Source: Tragulus kanchil
Lineage: Eukaryota; Chordata; Mammalia; Artiodactyla; Tragulidae
Reading direction: 5' to 3'
DNA length: 64,000 bases
Assembly: GCA_022376925.1 (NCBI GenBank)
Contig: JAIOJX010000032.1
Span: 102,292,794 to 102,356,793 of the forward strand
Below are positions 48,011 through 59,759 of the stretch, piece by piece. The notes under the pieces are model-generated. The model searched no databases. It was not told the origin of the DNA and saw only the letters and a list, made by a program, of their open reading frames with translations. Every line of letters starts with the position of its first letter. Position 1 is the stretch's first letter. The position numbers were made by a program, and so were the translations under genes.

Positions 48011-49182
48011 GAGTCTAAGAGAGTCTCGGCTGGAAACAAGGATGGCCCCAGCCACCTGAGGCCATGAGTACTCTCTATGAAGGTAGTAACAGGGTGGGAG
48101 GAGTCATTTGGTAGTGGTGGATAACAGCCACTGAGCTGAAGGGTGAAACCATTAGACTATACTTTTGGAAAAAGGTATTGGAAAATGAAACTGGAAATAG
48201 AGTGGTTAAAACATATGCCAGATAAGAAATTCAAAGAATGCCAACGAAGCCCTGTTTAGTGATCTAGATCTAGTTTCCCAAGACTGTTTTCCCAGATTTT
48301 CCACCCGCACCAATGTCACCCTGCTCACTTCACCACTAACGTGAGTCCTGGCCACTGGAACTTTAACAGCACTACTGCGGATCAGCCCCCCTTGCACTGT
48401 GGACAGCTTGAAGCAAAGGATAGGGTTTGAATAACCTCAGTACCCTTGCACCCAGCTTAGAGTCAAGCCCATGGAGATGTTTGTTGAGTGAACGCAGGCT
48501 GGCATGCCCAAATAAACCAATGAGTAGATGGAAACAGGATGTACCTATATGCCCTACCCACCTTGTTCCCTTTCCAATCCCTTCCTATCCTTACTCAGGT
48601 CCTAACTCCAGATGAGTAAATAGGGCACAGTTATTTTTTCATTTATTCATTGGTAATACAATATTAATTACCTTTAAGGACCAGTTAGTCGACACTCAAA
48701 CAAGGAATGTGGGAGCACATGCAACCAGTTCACTGGGTGGCAGGTAGGATGTCCTATTTCCTCTGACCAGGACATCCTCAATGCACTCACACCAGCCCTC
48801 AGGTCACCTTGGTTCTACTTATATGCCCCAGAGCCAAGACAGAGTCCTGATGCTGAAAGGGGGTGAGCAAGGAATGGACACTGCTGGGTCCTTAATCCCT
48901 TCATTTACCAGGTTCAAGATCACTGGGATAGGGTCCTTCCAGACAAGTAATTGTCTTTTCCCATCTATTATCCATCTGTGCTAGATGGCATAACAACATC
49001 ACAAAGTAGGTTTTACCATCCCCATTTAACAGATGAGGGACCCAAAGCCTAAAATGATTAAGTCAGTGGTTCTCAATCCTGTCTGCAGTGGAAAATCAAC
49101 TGGGCAATGGTTAAGAGAGTCTGCGACCAGGTCCCATCCCAGGGCACTCCAACAGAGCTTCTGGGATAAGTCTCAGGCATGA

Positions 49183-50114
49183 GAGTTCAAGGTATCATGG
49201 CTAATGAGTAAAAAACTCAGAAGTGGAACTCAGATTCCTCCAGCCTCAGTGCCATTTCCAAAGCTCCATTGGCTATAAGTGAAATTCTATTCTAGGACTG
49301 CCCCCAGGAGCTCGAGGTCTGGTGAGGAGCTATGTAAGAGGCAGGGAGGGTGATGGATGGTAAAAAAGACATCTCATCAAGTTTTCAGTTTCTTACGCTG
49401 CTTGCTTTTGATCTCAAACCACAGGATTTATTTGTGGCTTCTAGAGTGCCTTTAACTGTTTACGTTCCTCAAGTCCATCCTGCTCAGAACACAGCACATC
49501 CACTTTCCTGACAAGCAGGAACTTCTGGGCACCAAGGCCTTGCCTCTGCCTTCCCTATGGGGGCAAAGTAAAGGGCAGCTTGGGCAGCTTTGTGGGCTGA
49601 TGCAGCCGCCTGACTGTTGGGCTGCCACACTGCCCTGCTGGGGCCATGTCCCCAGTTTCACCAAAGGAGCTCGCTCGGGCAAGTATTTTGGCTTCTTTTT
49701 ATGGAAAGATCTGTGTTAGCAATGAATCACAGAGTGTCCATCTTGGAAAAATCCTTAAAGATCATTTGGTCTTCGCCTCTACTGTCATCACTCCCTGGAC
49801 ACTTTTCTGATGGGAAAACGGAGGCTTATTTGATAATGAAGTATTAATAATCACAAAATTCAACAGAGTAAAATATTTTAATACCAAGAAATAACTATAA
49901 AATGGATGTTTACTTTGTATTACCTATATGCCAGAGACTTCACACACATTATCTTAATGAATTTTAAGGGTAACTGCATTGTACAAATCCAGGGGCCATC
50001 ATTAGTTTCACAGAGTACATAGTATACATGTCAGGATGTTCATAGGTCCCCTAGAATATTGCCATTCATAACGTGTGTGGCCATACCTGGTGACCTCACA
50101 AGACTTATGTCATG
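49183..50114. other. Gene-free stretch with MIR-like pieces
   Basis: Bases 49740-49840 and 49910-50000 weakly resemble MIR in reverse. No coding signal; the overlapping 76-codon frames on both strands are chance. Confidence 0.4.
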
Positions 50115-50254
50115 CTTAAAATGAAGCTATCATTTCTTTAGCGTTTCAGGGTATTAAACAGCCCTCTTCCTTCTGAAGTACAAAGATTACCAGTCAAATG
50201 GGAATCAAGCATCACTTTTTAAAATTTACATAATCATCATGCATATGGGGTAGC

Positions 50255-50620
50255 TTTTGTTACACAGTCGATCACCTCAAAATTAGGAGCTTATAATAAC
50301 AATCATTTGCCATTACTCATGAAGCTACAGGTCAGCTAAGCAGTCCTGCTGATCTGAGTTGGGCTTGTCTGAACTTGGTTGAGCTTGCTGATCTACATGC
50401 ATCAACTGATAGGGCACCAGAGGATGAGCAATCTGATGGCCTTGAACTGGGCTGACTCAGATGACTGGGACCTCTCTCCATTGATCTCCTCTCATTCAGA
50501 AAGTCAGTCTGGCTGTGCATGGAGGTCACAGGGTTTCAAGAGAAGAAAGAGGAGCAAGTAACATCTCTTAAGGATGAGGTTCAGGCCTCTACAATTACTT
50601 CTCTTGCTTTACTTTGGCCA
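50255..50620 (+). repeat. Ancient dispersed repeat related to 3506-3810
   Basis: CTCAAAATTAGGAGCTTATA, ACTCATGAAGCTACAGGTCA, GCAGTCCTGCTGATCTGAG and CACAGGGTTTCAAGAGAAGA follow a familiar old mammalian repeat. The class is not assigned. Second copy 51335-51700. Confidence 0.45.
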
Positions 50621-50846
50621 AAGAAAGTCAGAAAGTCAATCCAGATGGCAGGGATGGACAAATTGACTCCAAATATCAAAGGGAAAAGAAACAAAAATCT
50701 GTAGTCTGTAACTCAAAATTACAGTCATGGGTTAACTGTTAAAATGGCTTAGGTTTCCATCTAAAAGCAATACACTCTTCCTGTGATACACCCAGTTATA
50801 CAAAGAGAATCTGGAACAGGCAACAGAAAATGGGACTTGTTAGCAA

Positions 50847-51045
50847 GGGCTTCCCTGGTAGTTCAGATGGTAAAGAATCTGTCTGCAATGCAGGAGACCT
50901 GGGTTCAATCCCTGGGTTGGGTTGATGCCCTAGAGAAGAAAATGGCTACCCACTCTAGTATTCTTGCCTGAAGACTCCGATGGACAGAGGAGAGTGGCAG
51001 ATTCCATGGGATCACAAAGAGTCAGACACGACTAAGCAAATAACA
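50847..51045 (+). mobile_element. Bov-tA SINE, sense
   Basis: GGGCTTCCCTGGTAGTTCAG head, GTTCAATCCCTGGGTTGGGT B box, TATTCTTGCCTGAAG body and AGTCAGACACGACTAAGCAA tail, ending in a CA-rich run. A second copy is at 51927-52127, and a third, starting mid-element, at 53123-53270. Confidence 0.93.
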
Positions 51046-52509
51046 CACACACCACAACACACACAGAGCACCACTGGTAATGAGCACATTAGATACTGCC
51101 TTTCAGAGAGAAGTATGAAAGAGAGTTGTAAAAGAGAGAGTCACTCTCCCTCTCAGTGCTCACTGAGAGCAGGAAAGTTATGTCTTAAAATGAAGCTATC
51201 ATTTCTTTAGGGCATTTCCAAAGGGAAAATTAAAAAAGGGCCCCTCTTCCTTCTGAAGTACAAAGATTACCAGTCAAATGGGAATCAAGCATCACTTTTT
51301 AAAATTTACATAATCATCATGCATATGGGGTAGCTTTTGTTACACAGTCGATCACCTCAAAATTAGGAGCTTATAATAACAATCATTTGCCATTACTCAT
51401 GAAGCTACAGGTCAGCTAAGCAGTCCTGCTGATCTGAGTTGGGCTTGTCTGAACTTGGTTGAGCTTGCTGATCTACATGCATCAACTGATAGGGCACCAG
51501 AGGATGAGCAATCTGATGGCCTTGAACTGGGCTGACTCAGATGACTGGGACCTCTCTCCATTGATCTCCTCTCATTCAGAAAGTCAGTCTGGCTGTGCAT
51601 GGAGGTCACAGGGTTTCAAGAGAAGAAAGAGGAGCAAGTAACATCTCTTAAGGATGAGGTTCAGGCCTCTACAATTACTTCTCTTGCTTTACTTTGGCCA
51701 AAGAAAGTCAGAAAGTCAATCCAGATGGCAGGGATGGACAAATTGACTCCAAATATCAAAGGGAAAAGAAACAAAAATCTGTAGTCTGTAACTCAAAATT
51801 ACAGTCATGGGTTAACTGTTAAAATGGCTTAGGTTTCCATCTAAAAGCAATACACTCTTCCTGTGATACACCCAGTTATACAAAGAGAATCTGGAACAGG
51901 CAACAGAAAATGGGACTTGTTAGCAAGGGCTTCCCTGGTAGTTCAGATGGTAAAGAATCTGTCTGCAATGCAGGAGACCTGGGTTCAATCCCTGGGTTGG
52001 GTTGATGCCCTAGAGAAGAAAATGGCTACCCACTCTAGTATTCTTGCCTGAAGACTCCGATGGACAGAGGAGAGTGGCAGATTCCATGGGATCACAAAGA
52101 GTCAGACACGACTAAGCAAATAACACACACACACCCCAACACACACAGAGCACCACTGGTAATGAGCACATTAGATACTGCCTTTCAGAGAGAAGTATGA
52201 AAGAGAGTTGTAAAAGAGAGAGTCACTCTCCCTCTCAGTGCTCACTGAGAGCAGAGTAGAAGGGAAAGTCTCTCCTCTCTGGGTCAAGGGGAGAATGTAG
52301 GAAAATAGAGATCCCTTCTTCATCAATAATCTCCAATCTCTGAGCCTCCATTTCCTTGTCTAGATTTGAAGTTAAAGGACCAAAAACGCATAGTAGAAAT
52401 GATTACACGTATTGTCCAAATTATAATACCAAGGCCAGGTAGAACCAGCCATGCTTGGGTGCCCATCCTTTATAGCTTTGAGCCCTTTTCAGAGAGAGCC
52501 AAACAAGGC

Positions 52510-52740
52510 ACTCAAATGTATTGAGCTGTTTTTGTCCAAGCACCCTTCTAGGCTCCTTCATAGAAAATAGGACGTAAAATCTTCACCTCCCCAAATGACA
52601 GCATTATTCTTCTCATACTGAATAAAATACACTAAATTCTGAGAGGTGATGAGATGTGCTCAAGATTACAGCTGGTCAATGGAGTAACATGGACCTAAAT
52701 TCGAATTAAGGCTCTCACCAAAGTCCAAATGCTTTCTCTG
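52510..52740 (-). repeat. MIR SINE relic
   Basis: ATTGAGCTGTTTTTGTCCAA, TTCTGAGAGGTGATGAGATG, and GCTCAAGATTACAGCTGGTC fit reverse MIR nearly full length. Second copy about 53655-53885. Confidence 0.7.
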
Positions 52741-52809
52741 TTAAAACATCTACTCATATCTTTGTCATGGGCTATTTTCCTTTCCAAAAGATTCTTCTTT
52801 ATCCTTTAG

Positions 52810-53095
52810 CTCCTGCTTTCTCTTGCCCTGGAATGTACTAACAACCTCATTTTGAATGATGTAATCCTCCCTACCTGCATCTGCTATCCTAGCTCATTCT
52901 GTATGACCCCTACCACCTTTAAAAGACCCGTTCAAATACAACCTTCTCTGGGATTTAAAATTAAGGTCTTCTCTTTTTCATCCCTTCAGCAGGACGTCAT
53001 CTCCCCTTACTTCCTCTGCTCTCCTGTAGCTTTTCAATTCACACCACATCTGCCGTATGTAGTTATGTATATTTAGTGCTTACATTTTCTATGCC
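52810..53095 (+). repeat. L2 LINE 3' fragment
   Basis: CTGCTTTCTCTTGCCCTGGA, CCCGTTCAAATACAACCTTC, and TGTATATTTAGTGCTTACAT follow L2 order. Three copies in the window (also about 53955 and 55068). The overlapping open frames change reading at one indel (TTTTTCATCC/TTTTCTCATCC), which argues against coding. Confidence 0.75.
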
Positions 53096-53930
53096 TTGAA
53101 AGATGGTTGGATCATAGGGCTCAATGCAGGAGACCTGGGTTGGGTGGGGATGCCGTAGAGAAGAAAATGGCTACCCACTCTAGTATTCTTGCCTGAAGAC
53201 TCCGATGGACAGAGGAGAGTGGCAGATTCCATGGGATCACAAAGAGTCAGACACGACTAAGCAAATAACACACACACACCCCAACACACACAGAGCACCA
53301 CTGGTAATGAGCACATTAGATACTGCCTTTCAGAGAGAAGTATGAAAGAGAGTTGTAAAAGAGAGAGTCACTCTCCCTCTCAGTGCTCACTGAGAGCAGA
53401 GTAGAAGGGAAAGTCTCTCCTCTCTGGGTCAAGGGGAGAATGTAGGAAAATAGAGATCCCTTCTTCATCAATAATCTCCAATCTCTGAGCCTCCATTTCC
53501 TTGTCTAGATTTGAAGTTAAAGGACCAAAAACGCATAGTAGAAATGATTACACGTATTGTCCAAATTATAATACCAAGGCCAGGTAGAACCAGCCATGCT
53601 TGGGTGCCCATCCTTTATAGCTTTGAGCCCTTTTCAGAGAGAGCCAAACAAGGCACTCAAATGTATTGAGCTGTTTTTGTCCAAGCACCCTTCTAGGCTC
53701 CTTCATAGAAAATAGGACGTAAAATCTTCACCTCCCCAAATGACAGCATTATTCTTCTCATACTGAATAAAAAACACTAAATTCTGAGAGGTGATGAGAT
53801 GTGCTCAAGATTACAGCTGGTCAATGGAGTAACATGGACCTAAATTCGAATTAAGGCTCTCACCAAAGTCCAAATGCTTTCTCTGTTAAAACATCTACTC
53901 ATATCTTTGTCATGGGCTATTTTCCTTTCC

Positions 53931-56110
53931 AAAAGATTCTTCTTTATCCTTTAGCTCCTGCTTTCTCTTGCCCTGGAATGTACTAACAACCTCATTTTGA
54001 ATGATGTAATCCTCCCTACCTGCATCTGCTATCCTAGCTCATTCTGTATGACCCCTACCACCTTTAAAAGACCCGTTCAAATACAACCTTCTCTGGGATT
54101 TAAAATTAAGGTCTTCTCTTTTCTCATCCCTTCAGCAGGACGTCATCTCCCCTTACTTCCTCTGCTCTCCTGTAGCTTTTCAATTCACACCACATCTGCC
54201 GTATGTAGTTATGTATATTTAGTGCTTACATTTTCTATGCCTTGAAAGATGGTTGGATCATAGGGCTCATCATTATAACTCCGGTGTCCAAAACAGACCC
54301 TCGTCATTGACTGAAGGGACAAAAGCAAAAAAAAAAACAAAACAAAAAAAGGAGCTACATGATTCCTGTGCTCAAGCAGCAGGCACTGAGTAAATCCTCA
54401 TTGGCTGGAAGCAAACCTGGGAAGACTGCCTGGAGGAAGCTTTGGATCTGGAATCATGAGAAACTTCTGAGTTTCCTCAGAGCTTCTTCTCACCCCTTTG
54501 GTCTCTGTCATCAAAAGGGTGTTGAAAGCACTTTAGTAGAAATCAGTAGTTTGTCAAGTTGGTTATGGACATTCTTGGAAGAGACAAGGGGGAGAAGTGT
54601 GCACAGACTAGTATGGTAACAATTTGCTTTATCCAAATACGATGAGGAAGACTGCTTGAAGTGACACATTTCTGGCAGCTGGTTGTCCCCAGAAAAGATA
54701 AAAGGAAGGATGAGGAGAGAGCACTTTGTTGAAGCTCTCACCACTCTGGAATTAACCGTTTTTGTTTCTAAGTCTCAGAGGAAAAAGGAAATGGGAGAAG
54801 TGATCATCTAAAGGTAAAAGACTAAAAAGTCTTCGCTGGTTCTGAGTAGGGGTCAGGTATCCAATAACTCTTAGCATGTGTATAGTACTTTATAATCTAG
54901 AAAGTGCTTTCCATCTAGTGCCCCAGGCACATAACAAACCTATGCAATAGATGAACCCATTGAAGAGGGGAAAGTGCTTGAAGCTTAAGCTCACAAAAAA
55001 AATTTAAAAGCTAATTTCATAACAGAACCTATTGCAATAGGGTAAAAGATTCTTCTTTATCCTTTAGCTCCTGCTTTCTCTTGCCCTGGAATGTACTAAC
55101 AACCTCATTTTGAATGATGTAATCCTCCCTACCTGCATCTGCTATCCTAGCTCATTCTGTATGACCCCTACCACCTTTAAAAGACCCGTTCAAATACAAC
55201 CTTCTCTGGGATTTAAAATTAAGGTCTTCTCTTTTCTCATCCCTTCAGCAGGACGTCATCTCCCCTTACTTCCTCTGCTCTCCTGTAGCTTTTCAATTCA
55301 CACCACATCTGCCGTATGTAGTTATGTATATTTAGTGCTTACATTTTCTATGCCTTGAAAGATGGTTGGATCATAGGGCTCATCATTATAACTCCGGTGT
55401 CCAAAACAGACCCTCGTCATTGACTGAAGGGACAAAAGCAAAAAAAAAAAACAAAACAAAAAAAGGAGCTACATGATTCCTGTGCTCAAGCAGCAGGCAC
55501 TGAGTAAATCCTCATTGGCTGGAAGCAAACCTGGGAAGACTGCCTGGAGGAAGCTTTGGATCTGGAATCATGAGAAACTTCTGAGTTTCCTCAGAGCTTC
55601 TTCTCACCCCTTTGGTCTCTGTCATCAAAAGGGTGTTGAAAGCACTTTGGTAGAAATCAGTAGTTTGTCAAGTTGGTTATGGACATTCTTGGAAGAGACA
55701 AGGGGGAGAAGTGTGCACAGACTGGTATGGTAACAATTTGCTTTATCCAAATAAGATGAGAAAGACTGCTTGAAGTGACACATTTCTGGCAGCTGGTTGT
55801 CCCCAGAAAAGATAAAAGGAAGGATGAGGAGAGAGCACTTTGTTGAAGCTCTCACCACTCTGGAATTAACCGTTTTTGTTTCTAAGTCTCAGAGGAAAAA
55901 GGAAATGGGAGAAGTGATCATCTAAAGGTAAAAGACTAAAAAGTCTTCGCTGGTTCTGAGTAGGGGTCAGGTATCCAATAACTCTTAGCATGTGTATAGT
56001 ACTTTATAATCTAGAAAGTGCTTTCCATCTAGTGCCCCAGGCACATAACAAACCTATGCAATAGATGAACCCATTGAAGAGGGGAAAGTGCTTGAAGCTT
56101 AAGCTCACAG
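53931..56110. repeat. Overlap duplication 21: 53931-~54997 = 55044-~56110 (offset 1113)
   Basis: Join 54998-55043 is A/T-rich unmatched sequence. Bases 52786-53124, 53931-54268 and 55044-55380 are a three-fold set. Differences: an A run one base longer in copy 2 (about 55440), TTTAGTAG/TTTGGTAG, CTAGTATGG/CTGGTATGG, TACGATGAGG/TAAGATGAGA. Confidence 0.96.
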
Positions 56111-56130
56111 TATAATTTTAAAGAATAATT

Positions 56131-56502
56131 TAAAGAAGCTTAAGGGCTTCCCCTGGTGGTCCAGTGGGTAGGGACACCGCCTTGCAGTGTAGGGGGCGCT
56201 GGTTCGATCCCTGGCCTGGGCGGATCCCACGTGCCGCGGAGCGGCTGGACTGATGTGTCCAGTTACCGAGCCGGAGCTCTGGAGCGCATGTGCCCAGAGC
56301 CGGCGCTGTGTGGCGACAGACGCCACCGTGATGGGAGGCCCGCGGGAGCCAAAGAACAAAGACGGATGAACATGGAGAGACAAAGGATCAATAGAAGTGG
56401 CCCGCCTGCTCCCCTCCCTCCCCAACCCGACCCCCGCCCAAAATAAATAAATAAATAAATCTTTAAAAAAATTTAAAAATAAAAAAAATAAAGAAGCTTA
56501 AG
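56131..56502 (+). mobile_element. GC-rich CHR-1-like SINE with perfect 14-base TSD
   Basis: Flanks TAAAGAAGCTTAAG at 56131-56144 and 56489-56502 are identical. Body: GGGCTTCCCCTGGTGGTCCA, GGTTCGATCCCTGGC (intact B-box-like), GATCCCACGTGCCGCGGAG, and the shared tail GCCAAAGAACAAAGACGGAT. An A/T tail with AAATAAATAAATAAAT follows. Many CpGs survive, so this is probably a young copy. The open frames inside it are SINE sequence. Confidence 0.93.
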
Positions 56503-56729
56503 CTCATGGTATAATTTAAATTTTTCATTGTATCTTTCAAAATATTTTCGGTATGACACATGTTTTCTTTTCGATGACCTTTAATTCTTCTTCCAAGACA
56601 TAAAGACTAGTTCTTTGAAGACAACTCAGCCCCCGCCAGGCAATCTAATGGAGTGGAAGTGACCCAAGACAGAAGAATAAAAGGATCAATATAAAGACTT
56701 GAAAGCAAAAGAAACATTTCTGGCTCCAG

Positions 56730-56800
56730 ATTCTAGCCTGGGCTTACTTGTGACCCACCTCATAACCTTGGGTGAGTTGCTTCAACTGTCTTAAGTTTCC
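56730..56800 (+). repeat. MIR SINE relic, sense
   Basis: GTGACCCACCTCATAACCTT and GGGTGAGTTGCTTCAACTGT fit the MIR centre. Second copy about 57837-57907. Confidence 0.65.
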
Positions 56801-56959
56801 CAGAGAGTTTATCATTTCCTCCACTTTCCTCTCAGAGTGTTTTCAGTGCCATATTATCATTTCCATGGTGTAACATATGTACTCTTTGTCTACAAGGTAC
56901 ATCCTTAGACAGACTCATTGACCCTCCTGTGTGGCATGGCTTCTCCCATCACTATTCTC

Positions 56960-57150
56960 AGTCTCTACCCCTTGCTGATACCTCCATAGTACTTATCACA
57001 ATTTACCAGTATTTTCTTTATTTCTCTGCTTACTTCATCTCATTTCTGGCTATTTCCCCAGGTGGAATGGCAGTCTAGTGAGGGTAGGGGCCAGGCCAGT
57101 TTTGTTCACCAGTTCTGTGCCTCAGGGAAGTTAGGTCTCAAATATACATG
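56960..57150 (+). repeat. L2 LINE 3' end
   Basis: TAGTACTTATCACAATTTAC, TGGCAGTCTAGTGAGGGTAG and GCCAGTTTTGTTCACCAGTT follow the L2 terminal region. Second copy about 58067-58257. Confidence 0.7.
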
Positions 57151-59271
57151 GAGTGAGTGAGTACCTCCTGCAGGAGATGGGGGAGGAGGAGGCTTCTTCT
57201 TTCAGTCTAGGGTCAGTCACTGGGTTCGTGCTCAATTAGGACTGTCCTGACAAAAAGAACATGGCTCCATTCCTGACCTCACACTTCAGTTTGGCCTACA
57301 AAGGAGGAAATGTCTGCTCCCAGGCTTTGTAATAGAGATAGTAAAACCAATCAGACTTCATGAGTTGGAGTGGCAAAGCATTCTCATAATAATAGTGCTC
57401 TCAAACCAAAATCAGACAGTGCCTACACTGGAAGATACTTGAGGGTGATTTTCTACTTTAATGCTCTCTTTTTTACAGGTGGAAAAACAGGCCCAGAAAG
57501 ATAAAGAGACTAGCCCCAGGTAGGTCACAGAGCCAAAACTCACTTGATCCTAAGAAGCCATGATGCATGGCCTGGGAAAGTTCTAGAAATTCAGACAGAA
57601 AGCTTCAAAGAACAGTGAGTTCCCTGTTGCATTTAATTTTCATTGTATCTTTCAAAATATTTTCGTATGTTTTCTTTTCGATGACCTTTAATTCTTCTTC
57701 CAAGACATAAAGACTAGTTCTTTGAAGACAACTCAGCCCCCGCCAGGCAATCTAATGGAGTGGAAGTGACCCAAGACAGAAGAATAAAAGGATCAATATA
57801 AAGACTTGAAAGCAAAAGAAACATTTCTGGCCCCAGATTCTAGCCTGGGTTTACTTGTGACCCACCTCATAACCTTGGGTGAGTTGCTTCAACTGTCTTA
57901 AGTTTCCCAGAGAGTTTATCATTTCCTCCACTTTCCTCTCAGAGTGTTTTCAGTGCCATATTATCATTTCCATGGTGTAACATATGTACTCTTTGTCTAC
58001 AAGGTACATCCTTAGACAGACTCATTGACCCTCCTGTGTGGCATGGCTTCTCCCATCACTATTCTCAGTCTCTACCCCTTGCTGATACCTCCATAGTACT
58101 TATCACAATTTACCAGTATTTTCTTTATTTCTCTGCTTACTTCATCTCATTTCTGGCTATTTCCCCAGGTGGAATGGCAGTCTAGTGAGGGTAGGGGCCA
58201 GGCCAGTTTTGTTCACCAGTTCTGTGCCTCAGGGAAGTTAGGTCTCAAATATACATGGAGTGAGTGAGTACCTCCTGCAGGAGATGGGGGAGGAGGAGGC
58301 TTCTTCTTTCAGTCTAGGGTCAGTCACTGGGTTCGTGCTCAATTAGGACTGTCCTGACAAAAAGAACATGGCTCCATTCCTGACCTCACACTTCAGTTTG
58401 GCCTACAAAGGAGGAAATGTCTGCTCCCAGGCTTTGTAATAGAGATAGTAAAACCAATCAGACTTCATGAGTTGGAGTGGCAAAGCATTCTCATAATAAT
58501 AGTGCTCTCAAACCAAAATCAGACAGTGCCTACACTGGAAGATACTTGAGGGTGATTTTCTACTTTAATGCTCTCTTTTTTACAGGTGGAAAAACAGGCC
58601 CAGAAAGATAAAGAGACTAGCCCCAGGTAGGTCACAGAGCCAAAACTCACTTGATCCTAAGAAGCCATGATGCATGGCCTGGGAAAGTTCTAGAAATTCA
58701 GACAGAAAGCTTCAAAGAACAGTGAGTTCCCTGTTGTGCATAGGTCTATCACTAGGAGAAAAGTTGCTGCTCCTTGCACACAAAGCCTGGGTGCACGTGC
58801 CTTGCCTCAGGACCTCACAAAAGCTCCTTTAATTGTTAGGTGATGGGGAAGTTTAATAAACTCTTTGTCTAGGAGATAAGTTCCTAGGAAGCCATAAGTC
58901 AGGCCTATCAATTTAGTCCTCACAGTTTTCCCTCAAGATGGGCATGAGTATCTCACTCTACGGAGAAGGAATCTGAAATGTGTGAAGCAGCTCTGATACT
59001 CTAAGTCCCAATCACAAGTTCATAGCTGCCCTCTCTGATGGGGGTGGGAGGAGGGAGTGGACAGCTGTTAACTTTCTGAAAACCTTCTCTTTCCAGGCAT
59101 CCTGTGGCACTTCTTTCTGCTTTCCCTCAGTCATTCATTACTCTAAATCATTCTGCGTGTTTGCTGCATTTGTTTCTTTAACAGAAAACCTGCTTCATGA
59201 GGGTGAGGGGATCTTGTTTTCCATGTTTTTTAGTATTTCTTTCTGCTTTGGGCAATGCCAAACATCCAATA

Positions 59272-59375
59272 AAGAAGGGAGGAAGGGAAGGAGGAAGGAA
59301 GAAGGAAGAGAAGAAAGGCAAGGAGGAGGAAAGGGAGGGTGGAAAACAGGGAGTGAGAAAAAGAGGGAGGAAAAA
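59272..59375. repeat. Purine-rich (GGAA/GAAGG)n tract
   Basis: About 100 bases are almost purely G and A on the + strand. The open frames across it on both strands are low-complexity artefacts. Confidence 0.9.
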
Positions 59376-59441
59376 ATTCTGTTTCTGCACTTCTGTCTCT
59401 ATTTCATATTCTAAAATCAGATCATCATGACAAACTCTTCA

Positions 59442-59728
59442 GGGCTTCCCTGGAGGTCCAGTGGGTAAAGAGTCTGCCTTGCAGTGCAAGGGGCAGCCGG
59501 TTCTATCCCTGGCCGGGGAAGATTCCACATGCCACGAAATGGCTGGACCGGTGTGTCCAATTACAAGCCAGCACTCTGGAGCGCATGCAATCAGAGCCGG
59601 TGCTCTGCAATGAGAAAGGCCACTGGGAAAGATCAATGGGAGGTCTACACAGGCCGAAGAATAAAGATGGATGAAAATAAATAAACACAAAAAACAAACA
59701 AAACAGGCCAAAATTAAAATACATGCAC
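59442..59728 (+). mobile_element. CHR-1-like SINE
   Basis: GGGCTTCCCTGGAGGTCCAG head, GGTTCTATCCCTGGCC B box, GATTCCACATGCCACGAAAT body, and GCCGAAGAATAAAGATGGAT tail, followed by an A-rich stretch. Same subfamily as 31229 and 56148, more diverged. Confidence 0.88.
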
Positions 59729-59751
59729 ACACACACACACACACACACACA
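59726..59751. repeat. (CA)n microsatellite
   Basis: About 13 CA units at the end of the SINE tail. Confidence 0.95.
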
Positions 59752-59759
59752 TACAAACC

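Larger units (their letters stand above)
46857..49182. repeat. Overlap duplication 18: 46857-~48015 = 48028-~49182 (offset 1171/1170)
   Basis: One 1-base indel (GAGTATCTC/GAGTACTC); otherwise I see no difference over ~1.15 kb. The join 48016-48027 (TCTAAGAGAGTC) is an echo of AAGAGAGTCTGCG at 47943. Confidence 0.97.
50115..52254. repeat. Overlap duplication 19: 50115-~51175 = 51184-~52254 (offset 1069 then 1080)
   Basis: The restart is noisy: 51211-51240 replaces 50142-50160 with an 11-base net gain. After that, copies match for ~1 kb. A CA-repeat stretch differs (ACCACAACAC at about 51050 against ACACCCCAAC at about 52130). Confidence 0.96.
51968..54268. repeat. Overlap duplication 20: ~51968-53124 = 53123-~54268 (offset 1145)
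   Basis: The break falls inside the Bov-tA. At the restart the SINE has lost about 12 bases (GGGTTGGGTGGGGATGCCG replaces the longer 51984-52009). Substitutions and indels elsewhere are few (AATAAAATACAC/AATAAAAAACAC, TTTTTCATCC/TTTTCTCATCC). Confidence 0.96.
56517..58735. repeat. Overlap duplication 22: ~56517-57635 = ~57634-58735 (offset ~1107)
   Basis: Near the restart copy 2 lacks about 9 bases (ATTTTCGTATGTTTTC against ATTTTCGGTATGACACATG...). The rest differs by single substitutions (GGCTCCAG/GGCCCCAG, GGGCTTACTT/GGGTTTACTT). Confidence 0.96.
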
